From: Ignavibacteriales bacterium
GTDB taxonomy: Bacteria > Bacteroidota > Ignavibacteria > Ignavibacteriales > Ignavibacteriaceae
Length of the DNA: 64,000 nucleotides
Direction: 5' to 3'
Assembly (NCBI GenBank): GCA_016707115.1
Contig: JADJIH010000009.1
Span: 1 to 64,000 of the forward strand
Below the pieces are notes generated by a model that saw only the letters and a program-made list of their open reading frames with translations, was not told where the DNA came from and did no database searches. Both the position numbers and the translations under genes were made by a program. Shown in pieces: positions 16,423 through 25,315 of this stretch; position 1 is the stretch's first letter, and the number at the start of each line of letters is the position of its first letter.

Positions 16423-17373
16423 ATGAAAATTTTCATATCTCGCGAAATACCAGAAATTGGAATCGAATTACTAAAGAAAAAAGGATTTGAAGTTTCTGTT
16501 TATAAAAAAGATCAACCTATTCCTAAAAACGAACTGAAAAAAGCAATTAAAAATTGTGATGGGTTGATTTCTATGTTGTCCGATAAAATTGATAAAGAAG
16601 TAATTGATTCAATGAAGAATTGCAAGGTGTTGCAAACTATGCAGTAGGTTTTAATAATATTGATGTTGATTATGCAAAAAGTAAAAGGAATCGTTGTAAC
16701 AAACACACCGGATGTTCTTACTGATTCAACCGCTGATCTAACCATGGCACTTGTACTTGCTTGTGCAAGAAAAATTTCTGAATCAGAAAAATTAGTAAGA
16801 GATAAAAAATTTGTTGGATGGAAACCTAAGTTGTTTTTGGGAATGGAATTGCGAAATAAATATTTTGGAATTCTTGGTGCTGGCAGAATTGGAACTGAAG
16901 TTGCAAAAAGAGCTCATTCTTTTGGCTGTAAAATCATTTACTATTCTAATTCTAAAAACGATTTTCTTGAGAGTGAATTAAAAGCAAAGAAAATGTCGCT
17001 TAACTCAATCTTAAATAAATCTGATATTATTTCTCTCCATCTTCCACTTAATAAAAACTCCTACAATTTACTAAATGAGGAAAAACTAAAATTGTTAAAG
17101 TCCTCTGCTATTCTAATTAATACAGCCCGAGGTGAAATACTTGATGAATCTTACTTGATCAAAATGTTAAAACAAAACAAAATTGCATCGGCAGGATTTG
17201 ATGTTTACCAAAATGAGCCAAATCTTAATAAAGAATTTTATAAACTAAAAAATGTAGTTTTGTTACCGCACATTGGTAGTGCAACTGTGGAAGCAAGAAA
17301 TAACATGTCTTTACTTGCAGCTAAAAATGTTATTGCTGTTTTATCAGGTAAACGAGCAATCACCCCGGTTTAA
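16423..17373 (+). pseudogene. D-2-hydroxyacid dehydrogenase (glyoxylate reductase-like), broken by two compensating frameshifts
   Basis: The first part (16423-16647) is the N-terminal catalytic half, MKIFISREIPEIGIELLKKK...NCKV, which runs into TAG at 16645. The second part (from 16681 in the same frame) carries GIVVTNTPDVLTDSTADLTM, the NAD fold GILGAGRIGTEVAKRA, INTARGEILDE, DVYQNEPN and the catalytic histidine in LPHIGSATVEAR. The missing join, ANYAVGFNNIDVDYAKSK, is encoded between about 16632 and 16678 in another frame. So one base is missing near 16630 and one is extra in the A-run near 16674-16681. Either the gene is a recent pseudogene or two homopolymer errors occurred in the assembly. 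The intact enzyme would reduce glyoxylate, hydroxypyruvate or a similar 2-keto acid with NAD(P)H. Confidence 0.85.
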
Positions 17374-17443
17374 TTTTCGCTTAATTTGATTGCTAATCAG
17401 ATATACCAATCGTAATTTTGAAACAAAAAAAAGAGAAGTTTAA

Positions 17444-18565
17444 ATGAGATTTGGAATACCAAAAGAAACTCTTTACGAAGAAAAAAGAGTTGCATTAGCT
17501 CCAGCAGGAGTAGATGCTTTAGTAAGAGCCGGTCATACAGTATATATACAAAGTGGTGCAGGAGAGGGAAGCCATTTTAGCGATGAAGAATATCGCAAGA
17601 CGGGTGCCCAGATCGTCTATTCTGCAGAAGAGGCATTTGCCAGAGCAGAAGTGGTTGTAAAAGTTGCTCCTCTTTCAGAAACTGAAGCAGAATATCTTCA
17701 GGAAAATCAAACTCTTTTTTCATTTCTTCATCTAGCCATTGGTAAAAGAAAAATTATTGATCAACTACTTAAGAAAAAAATTACTGCAATTGGTTATGAG
17801 TTGATTGAAGAGGAAGATAGACTTCCTGTGTTACATTCTATGAGTGAAATTGCCGGTCAGCTTTCCATTCAGGTTGCTGAAAGATATCTTGAAAGTTTTA
17901 GTGAAGGTGGACGAGGAATTCTACTTGGTGGAATAACAGGAGTTGCTCCCGCCGCAGTTGTTATTCTTGGTGCAGGTGTTGTCGGTGTAACAGCTGCAAG
18001 AGCAGCACTAGGCAGAGGTGCCCAAGTTATTGTAATTGACAAAGATCTAAATAGATTAAGAAATATTGATCTGAACTTTAGAAAAAATGTTACAACAGTT
18101 GTAGCAAATCCTTATACAATTTCTCGTGGCGTTAGGTTTGCAGATGTTTTGATTGGCGCTGTTTTAATCAAAGGTGAAAAAGCTCCGCATTTAGTTACTG
18201 AAAGCATGGTTAAGGAAATGAAAAAAGGTTCAGTAATTGTGGATGTTTCGATTGATCAGGGTGGGTGTATTGAGACGAGTCATATTACCACACAATCTAA
18301 TCCAGTCTATAGAATGCATGAGGTAATCCATTATTGTGTGCCGAATATGCCGGCTATCGTATCACGAACAGCAAGTTATGGATTGAATAATGCGTCACTA
18401 AAATACATTCAGGATATTGCAGAAAATGGGTTATCAAATGCTTTACTTGGTGATTTAGGTTTATCAAAAGGAGTTTGTACTTATAATGGATATTGTTGTA
18501 ATGAATCTATTGCTCATACTTTTAATGTTGAGTATAGACGGTTACATATTTTTTCCAGCAATTAA
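17444..18565 (+). CDS. ald: Alanine dehydrogenase
   Basis: 373 residues, full length. The start MRFGIPKETLYEEKRVALAP carries the substrate arginine. VVKVAPL holds the conserved lysine and FSFLHLA the catalytic histidine. The NAD-binding fold is VVILGAGVVGVTAARAALGRG with the acidic end of strand two (VIDKD). Further on come DVSIDQGGCIETS and the C-terminal VPNMPAIVSRTASYGLNNA. It interconverts L-alanine with pyruvate, ammonia and NADH. The C-terminal end is slightly divergent (KGVCTYNGYCCNESIAHTFN), but the length matches the family. It is followed after 45 bases by a CoA-transferase gene. Confidence 0.95.
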   Translation: MRFGIPKETLYEEKRVALAPAGVDALVRAGHTVYIQSGAGEGSHFSDEEYRKTGAQIVYSAEEAFARAEVVVKVAPLSETEAEYLQENQTLFSFLHLAIGKRKIIDQLLKKKITAIGYELIEEEDRLPVLHSMSEIAGQLSIQVAERYLESFSEGGRGILLGGITGVAPAAVVILGAGVVGVTAARAALGRGAQVIVIDKDLNRLRNIDLNFRKNVTTVVANPYTISRGVRFADVLIGAVLIKGEKAPHLVTESMVKEMKKGSVIVDVSIDQGGCIETSHITTQSNPVYRMHEVIHYCVPNMPAIVSRTASYGLNNASLKYIQDIAENGLSNALLGDLGLSKGVCTYNGYCCNESIAHTFNVEYRRLHIFSSN

Positions 18566-18610
18566 TTATTAGATTTTAAGAATAAGATTAGAATTAAAAG
18601 AGAATTTGAA

Positions 18611-19966
18611 ATGACATCAACAGAAGAAATAAAAACAAAAAGTCCTGTATCAACAAATATATTGCGCATTTATAATCAAAAATTAGTTAGCTCCGATGAA
18701 GCTGTTAAGCATATTAAATCGGGCGATAACGTAATTGTTCAACCAGGCTGTGCTGTTCCATCGGAATTAGTAAGAGCACTAGTACGCAGAAAAGATGAAC
18801 TTGAAAATGTAACAATGTATCACATTCTTATTGTAGGTGATTTACCTTATCTGCAGCCGGGAATGGAAAAACATTTTAAACATAAAGCATTTTTTATTGG
18901 AGCTAATGCAAGAAAGTCCGTTAACGAAGGACGATCCGAGTTTATTCCGATATTTTTATATGAAGTACCTTTGCTATTTAAATTAGGCAGAATAAATACA
19001 GATGTTGCTTTGCTAAATGTTTCTCCGCCAGATGAACATGGTTTTTGCAGTTATGGTGTTGATGTTGGAACAATTAAAACTCCGGCAGAAAAATCGAAAA
19101 TAATTATTGCTCAAGTGAATAAATATCAACCAAGAACACTTGGTGATTGTTTTATCCACATAAATAAAATTAATTATTTGGTTGAGTACGATGAACCATT
19201 AAAGGAACTTCCACAGGTTGATCCAGATGCAACTCCTGAAGTTTTAGCTGTTTTTGATAAAATAGGGCAAAATGTTGCAAGTCTTATTGAAGATGGTTCA
19301 ACTTTACAAATGGGTATTGGCGCAATTCCTGATTCTGTTATGAAATATTTATTTGATAAAAAAGATTTAGGAATACATACAGAAATGTTTTCTGATGGTA
19401 TGATTGATCTTGTTGAAGCTGGCGTGATAAATGGTGAAAAGAAAACACTTCATCCAGGAAAAATTATTGCAGGATTTGTTCTGGGAACTAGACGAGCGTA
19501 CGATTTTATAGATAACAATCCGATTTTTGAATTTCACCCTCAAGAATATGTTAACGATCCGTTCATCATTGCAAAGAATAATAAAATGGTTGCCATCAAT
19601 TCTGCATTAGAGATTGATCTTACAGGCCAGGTTTGTGCTGATTCTATTGGTACAAGATTTTATTCTGGCATTGGCGGACAGGTAGATTTTATTCGTGGTG
19701 CTTCAAAATCTGAGGGAGGAAAACCAATAATAGCTTTACCTTCTTCTACAAAAGATGATGCTATTTCTCGTATAGTACCAATCTTAAAACCAGGCGCTGG
19801 TGTTGTAACATCCAGAGGGGATGTTGATTATGTGGTTACTGAGTATGGGGCAGTAAATCTTTGGGGAAAAACTATCCAGGAAAGAGCAAAGGCCTTGATT
19901 TCAATCTCACATCCTAAATTCCGCGATGAATTGACCAAGTATGCTAAAGAAACTTTTCATATTTAA
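18611..19966 (+). CDS. Acetyl-CoA hydrolase / 4-hydroxybutyrate CoA-transferase family protein
   Basis: 451 residues with two CoA-transferase domains. Recognisable blocks are GDNVIVQPGCAVPSELVRAL, ALLNVSPPDEHGFCSYGVDV, GSTLQMGIGAIPDSVMKYL, and HTEMFSDG, whose E258 is in the position of the glutamate that forms the CoA thioester. After it come GIGGQVDFIRGASKSEGGKP and VTSRGDVDYVVTEYGAVNL. The family moves CoA from acetyl-CoA to carboxylates (butyrate, 4-hydroxybutyrate, propionate) or hydrolyses acetyl-CoA; the preferred acceptor cannot be read from the sequence. Six bases separate it from the phosphatase downstream. Together with alanine dehydrogenase it suggests fermentation or amino-acid turnover. 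Confidence 0.9.
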   Translation: MTSTEEIKTKSPVSTNILRIYNQKLVSSDEAVKHIKSGDNVIVQPGCAVPSELVRALVRRKDELENVTMYHILIVGDLPYLQPGMEKHFKHKAFFIGANARKSVNEGRSEFIPIFLYEVPLLFKLGRINTDVALLNVSPPDEHGFCSYGVDVGTIKTPAEKSKIIIAQVNKYQPRTLGDCFIHINKINYLVEYDEPLKELPQVDPDATPEVLAVFDKIGQNVASLIEDGSTLQMGIGAIPDSVMKYLFDKKDLGIHTEMFSDGMIDLVEAGVINGEKKTLHPGKIIAGFVLGTRRAYDFIDNNPIFEFHPQEYVNDPFIIAKNNKMVAINSALEIDLTGQVCADSIGTRFYSGIGGQVDFIRGASKSEGGKPIIALPSSTKDDAISRIVPILKPGAGVVTSRGDVDYVVTEYGAVNLWGKTIQERAKALISISHPKFRDELTKYAKETFHI

Positions 19967-19972
19967 GCAAAC

Positions 19973-20683
19973 ATGGTTGCAGTAATTGGAGATGTGCATG
20001 GTTGTTTTTATACTTTAAAACAATTGGTTGATAAGGTAAGAAATAAATATTCTTCAATTGAAATATTTTGTGTTGGCGATCTTGTGGATAGAGGAAACCA
20101 CAGCTTTGAAGTAATTGAATATATTATTGCTGAGAATATTAAGTTCACTCTCGGCAATCATGATTATATGTTTTATTCTAATATGAGGGATCCATTTAGC
20201 TTAATGGCAAAATCCTGGAATTATAACGGAGCAGAAACTACCTTAACTTCATACAAAGATAGACTACATCAAATGGATGAACATCTTGATATGATAATTA
20301 GTACTCCGCTCTTTTATAATCTTGATGATTGTTTTGTTTCTCACGCGGGCATCTCAAAATCACTCAAAAATAAACTTCCATCAAATTTTCTTTCCAAGGA
20401 TTCTGAATTAAAAGAAATCTTAAATAGTGATTTGTTCAATCAGGATAGTATAATATGGACGCGTGGTGATTTGTTAAACATTGGTAAGCTTCAAGTAGTC
20501 GGGCACACACACCGCAAAGAAGTTTTCTTTGATAAAACTTCAAATGCTCTTTATATCGATACGACTGCTTTTGGTAATAATAAACTCAGTGCTGCAATTA
20601 TACAACAAAACACTTTAGTTGAAATAATTGATCAGAAAACCAATGCCGATGATGTTAATAGGAACTGGATTTATCAACTTTAA
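19973..20683 (+). CDS. Metallophosphoesterase, serine/threonine protein phosphatase-like
   Basis: 236 residues. The calcineurin-type motifs are in order: GDVHGCFYTLKQL near the N terminus, GDLVDRG, LGNHDYM, an SHAGIS histidine and the late VVGHTHRKEV. This is the set of the small PPP-type bacterial phosphatases (PrpA/PrpE/ApaH relatives), which use two metal ions to dephosphorylate proteins or cleave Ap4A. It is cytoplasmic and follows the CoA-transferase after 6 bases. It converges on the sigma-54 regulator gene with about 20 bases between the stops. The exact substrate is undecided. Confidence 0.88.
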   Translation: MVAVIGDVHGCFYTLKQLVDKVRNKYSSIEIFCVGDLVDRGNHSFEVIEYIIAENIKFTLGNHDYMFYSNMRDPFSLMAKSWNYNGAETTLTSYKDRLHQMDEHLDMIISTPLFYNLDDCFVSHAGISKSLKNKLPSNFLSKDSELKEILNSDLFNQDSIIWTRGDLLNIGKLQVVGHTHRKEVFFDKTSNALYIDTTAFGNNKLSAAIIQQNTLVEIIDQKTNADDVNRNWIYQL

Positions 20684-20703
20684 CGAATAGCCTGATTAAG
20701 CTT

Positions 20704-22068
20704 TTATAATTCAGGTAAAGATTCCATTGATAGTTTATCCATTTTGCTCCTTAAAGTTGTTCTTGGAATTTTTAAAATTTTTGCCGCGCTTGAAACATTG
20801 TTACCTGATTTACTTAATGCCCAGTCAATAATTTCCTTTTCCTTGGATAAAATATACTTATCAAATCCTCCGTATCCTTCAAATGGATTTTCTGTTACTT
20901 TTTCTTTATTGGTACCACTTAAAAGCGGATCAAGTACAGTTGTATTCAAATATTGATTAGGAGAAAGAGCAATAATTCTTTCAGTCATATTCTCAAGTTC
21001 CCTAACGTTCCCAGGCCAATCATATTTGTTAAGAATAGAATAAATGTTTTCATTCACATACTGCACTTTATCTTCTGCACCATGTTTTTTTAAGAAATGA
21101 ATAAGTAGTTCGGGAATATCCTCCTTTCGTTCTCGCAGCGGCGGGAGAACAATTGGAATTATATTTAATCTGTAATAAAGATCCTCACGAAAAAGTTTTT
21201 GATTAACACGTTCCTTAAGATCAGCTTTGGTTGCACAAACTATTCTAACATCTATAGGAATATTTTCTGTACTGCCAACCCGTGATATTTCTTTTTCCTG
21301 CAATACTCTTAACAGCTTTACCTGGATAGGCAAGGGAAGATCATCAATATCATCAAGCAATAAGGTTCCACCATTTGCTTTCTCAAAATAACCTATGTGC
21401 CTTTTAACAGCTCCGGTAAATGCCCCTTTTTCATGTCCGAATAATTCGCTCTCAATTAATGTTTCTGGAATAACCGCGCAATTGATGGCAATAAATTCTT
21501 TATCCTTGCGGTGTGAATAACTATGAATTGTTCTTGCACAAAGTTCTTTTCCGGTTCCACTTTCACCTTGAATTAAAATAGTGTGGTCCTGCGGTGCAAC
21601 CATTTTAATCATATCTAAAAACACCTTTACTTTAGCAGATGAACCAATGATTGTTTTCTTTTCAAAAAACTCAAGTCTGCTTTTCAGTTTTTCATTTTCA
21701 GAAAGAACATTGCTTAGTTGTTCGATATGTTTTAGAATGCTTAAAAGTTGTTCAGGAGAAAATGGCTTTAATAGATAATCATAAGCTCCAAGTTTTAATG
21801 ATTCAATTGCGGTCTCAACTGTTGCATATGCTGTAATTATTATTACAATTGTTCTTGCATTTATTTCTTTTGCGGATCTTAAAATATCCAATCCATTCGT
21901 ACCGGGTAAACGTAAGTCTGTTACAACTACATCGTAGTTATCTTGTTTCAGTGAGTTAAGAGCCTCAGTTCCATCGCTAAAACTATTTATATCATAGTTC
22001 TCTTTCTTTAAAATATCAGTTAGAGTTTTTCTAGTAATCTTTTCATCTTCAACCAGCATTATTTTCAT
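20704..22068 (-). CDS. NtrC-family sigma-54-dependent response regulator
   Basis: 454 residues in the classical three-domain order. The receiver has acidic pocket VEDE and phospho-acceptor D51 in VVTDLRLPG. The AAA+ domain (about 138-365) has Walker A GESGTGKE at 168-175, an intact GAFTGA loop at 215-220 and LLLDDIDDLP. The C terminus carries a Fis-type helix-turn-helix, NVSSAAKILKIPRTTLRSKM. The intact GAFTGA means it can drive sigma-54 polymerase. The gene overlaps the kinase stop by 20 bases, as the last member of a PhnD-like/kinase/regulator operon. Likely targets are the tandem palindromes at 24542-24577 beside the -24/-12 promoter at 24669-24684. Confidence 0.95.
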   Translation of the reverse strand: MKIMLVEDEKITRKTLTDILKKENYDINSFSDGTEALNSLKQDNYDVVVTDLRLPGTNGLDILRSAKEINARTIVIIITAYATVETAIESLKLGAYDYLLKPFSPEQLLSILKHIEQLSNVLSENEKLKSRLEFFEKKTIIGSSAKVKVFLDMIKMVAPQDHTILIQGESGTGKELCARTIHSYSHRKDKEFIAINCAVIPETLIESELFGHEKGAFTGAVKRHIGYFEKANGGTLLLDDIDDLPLPIQVKLLRVLQEKEISRVGSTENIPIDVRIVCATKADLKERVNQKLFREDLYYRLNIIPIVLPPLRERKEDIPELLIHFLKKHGAEDKVQYVNENIYSILNKYDWPGNVRELENMTERIIALSPNQYLNTTVLDPLLSGTNKEKVTENPFEGYGGFDKYILSKEKEIIDWALSKSGNNVSSAAKILKIPRTTLRSKMDKLSMESLPEL

Positions 22069-23524
22069 ACTTAACCTCTGTAGGTAGAATTACTGTAAAA
22101 ATTGTTTCTTTATTTGGTATAGATTTTACTTCTATTTGTCCATTATGATTTTCAACTATTCCTAAACTAACCCAAAGACCAAGTCCTGTTCCTTCTCCGG
22201 GATCCTTAGTTGTATAAAATGGATCAAATATTTTTTCTAATTCGTTTTCTTTTAGTCCAATTCCATTATCATTAATGGAAAAGAATATGTGTTTATCGTC
22301 CCGAATTCCTGATTTAATTTCAATTCGACCATTTTCAGAAACAGCATCAAAAGCATTAATTAGTATGTTCATAATTACTTCCTGTATGAGCTGATTATCC
22401 GCACAGATTTCAGGAATATCTTCTAAAAGATCTAGAGTAACGATCGCTTGTTTCTGTTTAAATTTATATTCAAGAAGTTTATAAACATTTACTATCATTT
22501 CATTGATGTTAAGTGAATCAGTTATTTGAGTTTGCTGTCTAGCAAAACCAAGTAATTTTTTGATTACATTTTCTATATAGTTCATTCCCTCATTGATTAG
22601 AGCTAAATATTCAGTGGTCTGTTCTTTGTTATTAGGCTCTTTTTGTATTGCATACAAACAATTTTTAATTCCGTTTAAGGGATTATTTATTTCGTGAGCA
22701 ACACCTGAAGCAAGTCTGCCGATAGAAGCAAGTTTTTCAGATTGATATACTTGCTTTTGTGCAGTTGCTAGTTGCTGTTTAGATAGATTTAATCTTTTCA
22801 ATAGATCATCAAATCGGTTTATAAGAAATCCAATCTCGTCCTTATTTCCCTTTAGAGTAATTCCCTCAACAGTTTTAAAATCAATTTTATCAATCTGATC
22901 GACAAGACTTTTTAGTTTGAATGTTACTTTATTAATTAGAAAATATAAAACGGTTAGAGTAGCTATCGATAGCAGAATAGTTAAGGAAAGAAGCACGAAA
23001 AAAATATCATTGATTTCCTTTTTAATTGGTTCTGCATCAAAACCAATTTTTACAACACCCCATTTTTTATTAGCAATTTTTAACGGTGCATAAGTATCTA
23101 GTAACCATCCGTAATCACTGGATTTGTAGATTATACTTTTATACTTACCAGAAATTAAATTATCATCTTTTTTATTTAATGAAGTTGATCCTGATCCATT
23201 TCTATCTTTTCCTGCAACAATTTCATTGTTGTTATCATAAATCTCAATGTACTTTATGCCCCTTACCCTTTGCATATAGTTATCGATATAAGTTTCAAGT
23301 AAGTCATCTTTTAATAACTCACGTTGTTCTGCATATATAAGAGCATCAAGCGCAGGTACTGTAAAAGCGTCAACAATTGATTGTGCGTTAGTAACCTCTT
23401 TCTCTATTAAAATAGTTCTCCATTGAAATAGGATTGCCAAAGAAATAATCATCATTATCAATAGAATTACAGAGCCAGTTACAAAAAGTATTCGTGTTTT
23501 TAAACTATTCTGGATGGAAATCAT
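22049..23524 (-). CDS. Membrane sensor histidine kinase
   Basis: 491 residues. Two membrane helices (about 10-33 and 175-200) enclose a periplasmic sensor loop of about 140 residues. After a HAMP-like linker comes HisKA with H277 in GVAHEINNPLNGIKN, and HATPase with MNILINAFDAV, INDNGIGL, FDPFYTT and GTGLGLWVS. The kinase type matches those that pair with NtrC-like regulators. Its start overlaps the stop of the PhnD-like gene by 4 bases (ATGA), and its own end overlaps the regulator by 20 bases, so all three are made together. The binding protein upstream probably delivers the signal to the periplasmic loop. Confidence 0.94.
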   Translation of the reverse strand: MISIQNSLKTRILFVTGSVILLIMMIISLAILFQWRTILIEKEVTNAQSIVDAFTVPALDALIYAEQRELLKDDLLETYIDNYMQRVRGIKYIEIYDNNNEIVAGKDRNGSGSTSLNKKDDNLISGKYKSIIYKSSDYGWLLDTYAPLKIANKKWGVVKIGFDAEPIKKEINDIFFVLLSLTILLSIATLTVLYFLINKVTFKLKSLVDQIDKIDFKTVEGITLKGNKDEIGFLINRFDDLLKRLNLSKQQLATAQKQVYQSEKLASIGRLASGVAHEINNPLNGIKNCLYAIQKEPNNKEQTTEYLALINEGMNYIENVIKKLLGFARQQTQITDSLNINEMIVNVYKLLEYKFKQKQAIVTLDLLEDIPEICADNQLIQEVIMNILINAFDAVSENGRIEIKSGIRDDKHIFFSINDNGIGLKENELEKIFDPFYTTKDPGEGTGLGLWVSLGIVENHNGQIEVKSIPNKETIFTVILPTEVKYENNAG

Positions 23525-24480
23525 TTTTGTTTCCCCGAGTATTTTCTAATCAAATCATAATCACCATCATTTGCTTCGACAAATCCATATATAAATTCCT
23601 TATCCCATGATTTTACAAGTTCCTGATACTTTCGTTGTTTCAAATCTATTTTTAGTAATAGAGATTTGATTACACCAATTATTTCAGGATCATAATTTTG
23701 TGCCGCTACTATTGGTGAACCAGGAACAGGTTCGGAATATTCTATTATTTTTATTTTTTTCTCATCGTATTCCTTAATAACTCTATCTTTAACAACACCG
23801 GCGTCAAAGTCACCATTTAATACCTGATAAATTACATTTTGATGATAAGCAAAGTTTTTAATCTCTTTAATATCTTTTTCAAGAATATTGTACTTCAATA
23901 ATTCATATTTGATTAACCAGTTTCCGGAGAAGGATTCACTGGAAGGTAAAGCAACTCTTTTTCCTTTTAAATCTTTTATAGATGCAATACTGCTGTTAGA
24001 TTTTGTAAAAACTACAGATTTAAAAAATGGTTTAAAATCTTCATTCAATGGTTTTAGGATAGGAATTATCCCATACCGCTCGTGTGCATTTATATATAGC
24101 AGAGTTCCAAAAAATGCTACAGCTACATCACCATTTATAAGTTGATTAACAGTTTCAGAATATGAAGTACTTAACTTGAGTTCAAATTGAAAGTTCTCGT
24201 TCTGATTTAAATAATCAATTATTGGCTGATAACCTTTGAAAATTATGTTTGGCGGGTATCTGGAAATAACTCCAATATAAACTGTTCTTTTTCCTTTTTC
24301 TGAAACGGAATTTGATTCTGGTTTATCTGTTGGGATTTTTGTTGAGATATCAACTGCTGATTTGTAAAATAGAAATGTTGCAGCAAAGCCAACTAATACA
24401 AAAACTAAGAGTGAAAGTAAAAATTCTTTTCTGAACATAAATGTAGTACTATTCAAGTATTTTTTTATTTCAGTCTTCAA
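23521..24480 (-). CDS. PhnD-like membrane-anchored periplasmic binding protein
   Basis: 319 residues. A hydrophobic helix at about 19-42 has no lipobox and no obvious cleavage site, so the protein is probably tethered to the inner membrane. The rest matches phosphate/phosphite/phosphonate binding proteins (PhnD type): YIGVISRYPPNIIFKGYQPIIDYLNQ, then QLINGDVAVAFFGTLLYI, IASIKDLKGKRVALPSSESFSGNW, YQVLNGDFDAGVVKD and VPGSPIVAAQ. No ABC permease or ATPase genes accompany it; instead it is the first gene of a two-component operon. It is therefore more likely a sensor than a transporter part. Ligand identity (phosphate, phosphite, phosphonate or another oxyanion) is not readable from the sequence. 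Confidence 0.88.
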   Translation of the reverse strand: MKTEIKKYLNSTTFMFRKEFLLSLLVFVLVGFAATFLFYKSAVDISTKIPTDKPESNSVSEKGKRTVYIGVISRYPPNIIFKGYQPIIDYLNQNENFQFELKLSTSYSETVNQLINGDVAVAFFGTLLYINAHERYGIIPILKPLNEDFKPFFKSVVFTKSNSSIASIKDLKGKRVALPSSESFSGNWLIKYELLKYNILEKDIKEIKNFAYHQNVIYQVLNGDFDAGVVKDRVIKEYDEKKIKIIEYSEPVPGSPIVAAQNYDPEIIGVIKSLLLKIDLKQRKYQELVKSWDKEFIYGFVEANDGDYDLIRKYSGKQK

Positions 24481-24541
24481 ATTTCAGTCCTAGTAATCCT
24501 TTCATATTCATTTTTATTTTCAAGTCAAACCTAATTAAAAT

Positions 24542-24577
24542 GACGAATAATCGCCATAGTGACGACGATAAATCGCC
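24542..24577. promoter_or_regulatory. Tandem palindromic activator sites (upstream activating sequence)
   Basis: GACGAATAATCGCC (24542-24555) and GACGATAAATCGCC (24564-24577) are two copies of one 14-bp imperfect palindrome (CGAT-type half-sites). Their starts are 22 bp apart, about two helical turns. They lie roughly 95-130 bp upstream of the -24/-12 promoter and between the divergent operons. That is the usual place and geometry for sites bound by dimers of an NtrC-type activator, here presumably the product of 20704-22068. Confidence 0.72.
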
Positions 24578-24668
24578 TAGTTTGTTTTAGAATTGGTTAA
24601 CGGAATAAAAAAGTTTAGCATTTTGAACGATTTTAAGATATAATAAGATTAATAATTTTGGTTTCTTA

Positions 24669-24684
24669 GGGCACCATCCTTGCT
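24669..24684 (+). promoter_or_regulatory. Sigma-54 (-24/-12) promoter
   Basis: GGGCACCATCCTTGCT matches the consensus TGGCAC-N5-TTGCW at all but the first base. The invariant GG (24670-24671) and GC (24682-24683) are separated by exactly 10 bases. Transcription would begin about 24695, some 25 bases ahead of the CYTH-like gene at 24720. Few other intergenic sequences in the window resemble it. Confidence 0.82.
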
Positions 24685-24719
24685 AAAAACAACTACTATT
24701 TCAATCAAAAGGAGTAAAA

Positions 24720-25304
24720 ATGGAAAACATAATTGCACGCTGGGAATGGCGTACATTCACAAATGATCTTGCTAATGCTGAAATAAATATCAGAAAACAT
24801 CCTGAAGGAAAAACGCGTGAGAGCGATGAAGTTTACATTCTTTCTGAAGTAAGTATGGATAACACAAAAGTCCGTGATGATTTAATGGACATAAAAACTC
24901 TTCAGCAAGTAAATGAGGACAGATTAGAACAGTGGCTGCCGATTATGAAAGGAACATTTCCACTTCCAGTTGCAGAAATTGAAAAAGTATTTAAATGTTT
25001 CAGAGTTGCACTTCCAAAGTTTGAAAGAACTGAATACACATTTGATCAATATCTTAAAGAAGTTATTGCACCTTCCAAATTATTAAAAGCAGTTAATGTG
25101 CATAAAAAAAGAACTGGATTTACTATAAACAACACAATAGTTGAAATTGCAGAGGTAACTGTTGATGGTAAAGTAATTAAAACAGCAGCAGTTGAAATGG
25201 AAGATCCCGCCTTAGTTATTAAAACTGTTAGAGAACTTGAACTGGATAAATTTCCAAATATTAATTACTTGCGCGGACTAAAAAACTTAGTCGGAATGAA
25301 ATAA
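24720..25304 (+). CDS. CYTH-like domain protein
   Basis: 194 residues with an AAAAGGAG ribosome site. It begins MENIIARWEWRTFTNDL and has ESDEVYILS, then DDLMDIKTLQQVNEDRLEQW, VHKKRTGF and VEIAEVTVDGK. These suggest a divergent CYTH/triphosphate-tunnel barrel, with charged residues alternating along beta strands and a final LRGLKNLVGMK helix. The canonical EXEXK start is not obvious, so catalytic activity is uncertain. It is the first gene after the sigma-54 promoter and is followed by a canonical CYTH enzyme 11 bases later. The pair may form a complex on polyphosphate or triphosphate. Function is unproven. Confidence 0.6.
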   Translation: MENIIARWEWRTFTNDLANAEINIRKHPEGKTRESDEVYILSEVSMDNTKVRDDLMDIKTLQQVNEDRLEQWLPIMKGTFPLPVAEIEKVFKCFRVALPKFERTEYTFDQYLKEVIAPSKLLKAVNVHKKRTGFTINNTIVEIAEVTVDGKVIKTAAVEMEDPALVIKTVRELELDKFPNINYLRGLKNLVGMK

Positions 25305-25315
25305 GGAATAATAAT

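Noticed and set aside
16423..17373. Programmed ribosomal frameshift in the dehydrogenase
   Set aside because: Two opposite shifts would be needed, with no slippery heptamer or downstream structure; error or decay is simpler.
23521..24480. Phosphonate ABC importer component
   Set aside because: No permease or ATPase genes are adjacent, and the gene is coupled to a two-component system, so a sensor role is favoured.
24633..24655. Sigma-70 promoter TTGAAC...TATAAT ahead of the CYTH genes
   Set aside because: The two boxes are only 10 bases apart, too close; the -24/-12 box is a much better match.
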